The notes below the pieces were generated by a model that saw only the letters and a list, made by a program, of their open reading frames with translations, did not search any database and had not been told where the DNA came from. A stretch of 64,000 bases of DNA from JALYXS01 sp051003795 (lineage in GTDB: Bacteria > Acidobacteriota > Terriglobia > Bryobacterales > Bryobacteraceae): contig JBPCKZ010000244.1 in the NCBI GenBank assembly GCA_051003795.1, positions 1-64,000 of the forward strand. The letters run 5' to 3'. Below are positions 62,797-64,000 of this stretch, one piece after another. The first letter of the stretch is position 1. Each line of letters opens with the position of its first letter. The position numbers and the translations under genes were made by a program.

Positions 62797-63810
62797 ATGG
62801 TCACCATTGCCGTCGATGCGATGGGCAGCGACGCTTACCCGAAACCGGAGGTGGACGGAGCCGTTCGGGCGGTAAGAAGCTTGCAGGTGAAGGTCGTTCT
62901 GGTGGGCCGGAAGGACGTGGTGATGGCGGAACTGTCGCGCCATGACGGATATCGCGATCTTCCGATCGAGATCGTGGACGCCATCGATTGTATTTCGATG
63001 GAGGATAGCCCGGCGAAGGCGGCTCGTTCGAAGCGCGGCAGTTCGATGCATGTCTGCTCGCGAATGGTGCAAAGCGGCGCGGCTCAGGGTTTCGTCTCGG
63101 CGGGCAACACGGGCGCCTGCATGGCCATCGCGAAAATGGTTCAGGGCAAGGTTCCGGGCGTGGACCGCCCGGCGTTGTCCGGTATTTTTCCTACCTTGAT
63201 TCAGGGAAAACCGGTGGTGGTTGTGGATGTCGGAGCCAATGTCGATTGCTCACCGGAAATGCTGGCGCAATTCGCGCTCATGGGCGAGATTTATTCGCGC
63301 CTCGTGCTGCGGAACGAGGGGCCTCGCGTCGGGCTTCTCTCGATCGGCGAAGAAGAATTGAAAGGGAACGCACTCACGCACGCCGCCACTCCGCTATTGA
63401 AGGCATTGCCGATTCATTTCATCGGGAACGTGGAAGGCCGCGATATTTATTCCGCTAAGGCGGACGTGATTGTTTGCGACGGATTCACCGGGAATGTCGC
63501 GTTGAAAGTGAGCGAAGGCCTCGCCGAGATGATTAAGAAAATGCTACGCGAATCTCTGGAAGCGACCATCACGCGAAAGATCGGATACGTGCTTTCGCGC
63601 ACTGCTTACGCGGATTTCAAGAAGCGCGTGGACTATTCGGAATATGGCGGAGCGCCGCTGTTGGGAGTGAAGGGCGTATGCATCATCTGCCATGGACGGT
63701 CGGACGCGAACGCAATGAAAAATGCGATTCGGGTGGCGGTGGAATCGTCGACGGTGAATATCAACCAGCAGATCGAGGCGGGTTTGCGTCCGCTGAGCAC
63801 GGTTGCGTGA
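62797..63810 (+). CDS. plsX: Phosphate acyltransferase PlsX
   Basis: 337 aa. It converts acyl-ACP to acyl-phosphate, the first step of glycerolipid synthesis in many bacteria. Landmarks: TIAVDAMGSDAYPKPEV, SAGNTGACM, DVGANVDCSP and DGFTGNVALK. Normal length. The stop overlaps the start of the next gene. Confidence 0.97.
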   Translation: MVTIAVDAMGSDAYPKPEVDGAVRAVRSLQVKVVLVGRKDVVMAELSRHDGYRDLPIEIVDAIDCISMEDSPAKAARSKRGSSMHVCSRMVQSGAAQGFVSAGNTGACMAIAKMVQGKVPGVDRPALSGIFPTLIQGKPVVVVDVGANVDCSPEMLAQFALMGEIYSRLVLRNEGPRVGLLSIGEEELKGNALTHAATPLLKALPIHFIGNVEGRDIYSAKADVIVCDGFTGNVALKVSEGLAEMIKKMLRESLEATITRKIGYVLSRTAYADFKKRVDYSEYGGAPLLGVKGVCIICHGRSDANAMKNAIRVAVESSTVNINQQIEAGLRPLSTVA

Positions 63811-64000
63811 TGAAGTCCGTATTTTTCCTTTTCGTCGTTCTTGCTTCGGGGGCTTTCGCGCAGAAGTCCGATCACGTCAAGTGGTCGCTTGAAATCAGCC
63901 CCGCTTCCGCCGCGCCCGGCGCGAAAGTTTTGGGGCATCTGAAGGCGGCCATAGATCCAGGCTGGCATCTTTACTCGCTTACGACGCCCCCCGGTCCGAT
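63810..64000 (+). CDS. DsbD-like thiol:disulfide interchange protein, N-terminus (cut by window end)
   Basis: First 63 codons only. Signal peptide (KSVFFLFVVLASGAFAQ), then KWSLEISPASAAPGAKVLGHL and AIDPGWHLYSLTTPPGP, which resembles the N-terminal DsbD-alpha-like domain found in Acidobacteria and Bacteroidetes. It starts at TGATG, coupled to plsX. The rest lies outside the window, so function is tentative. Confidence 0.6.
   Translation, partial: MKSVFFLFVVLASGAFAQKSDHVKWSLEISPASAAPGAKVLGHLKAAIDPGWHLYSLTTPPGP

Noticed and set aside
1..64000. tRNA, rRNA, CRISPR array, riboswitch or prophage
   Set aside because: Reading the intergenic stretches gave no cloverleaf, ribosomal RNA, repeat-spacer pattern or phage gene; a tRNAscan or Infernal run would settle small RNAs.

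Overview
The window reads as chromosomal DNA of an Acidobacteriota bacterium, most likely of the Solibacter/Bryobacter group. This is inferred from protein families typical of that group: a DUF1592/DUF1552 pair, a very large TonB-type outer-membrane receptor with an N-terminal carboxypeptidase-regulatory-like domain, a protein ending in the Solibacter-type TIGR03437 domain, and many secreted c-type cytochromes, FG-GAP and beta-propeller proteins. The DNA is GC-rich except for a short A/T-richer cassette near 50.8-51.8 kb. I saw no rRNA, tRNA, CRISPR array, transposase or prophage.

Layout. 0-5 kb: a secreted copper monooxygenase-like protein with a haem-c site, divergent from a DUF1592-DUF1552 pair. 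5-17 kb (minus strand): ugd, then an overlapping housekeeping run (TIM-barrel isomerase, asnS, arginase, ddl, moeA), ggt, a TonB-type receptor and a PIN/Phd toxin-antitoxin pair. 17.7-21.7 kb (plus): rplM-rpsI and rpsB-tsf-pyrH-frr. 21.7-27.8 kb: a shuffled accessory patch with gene relics, a 51-codon ORF, a beta-helix protein, a secreted unknown, a frameshifted wHTH-TolB-TPR regulator, an SRPBCC protein and an FG-GAP protein. 27.8-42 kb: cytochrome c plus PQQ dehydrogenase, an arylsulfotransferase, glgC, clpC, a DUF3300 protein, a VWA protein and a polysaccharide-type glycosyltransferase.

42-50.4 kb carries the Anbu locus: an HslV-like peptidase with two transglutaminase-like proteins, an alpha-E (DUF403) protein and a circularly permuted ATP-grasp enzyme. 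It is interrupted by a TIGR03437 protein and an MNT/HEPN pair. 50.4-52.3 kb is a degenerate tandem duplication that encloses a two-gene cassette: a peptidoglycan-binding-like protein and an unrecognised protein.

The most notable system is the minus-strand run 61.8 to 54.0 kb. In order it encodes an OmcA/MtrC-like decahaem cytochrome, a DmsE/MtrA-like decahaem cytochrome, a cysteine-free MtrB/PioB-like barrel, a tetrahaem protein made of four cytochrome c domains, a membrane-anchored NapC/NirT-type hexahaem cytochrome and a monohaem cytochrome. About 32 haem sites are visible by motif count. Four of the five junctions overlap and the fifth is a 24-bp gap. This predicts a complete electron path from the quinone pool to the cell exterior. 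The window closes with yceD-rpmF-plsX and the start of a DsbD-like gene.
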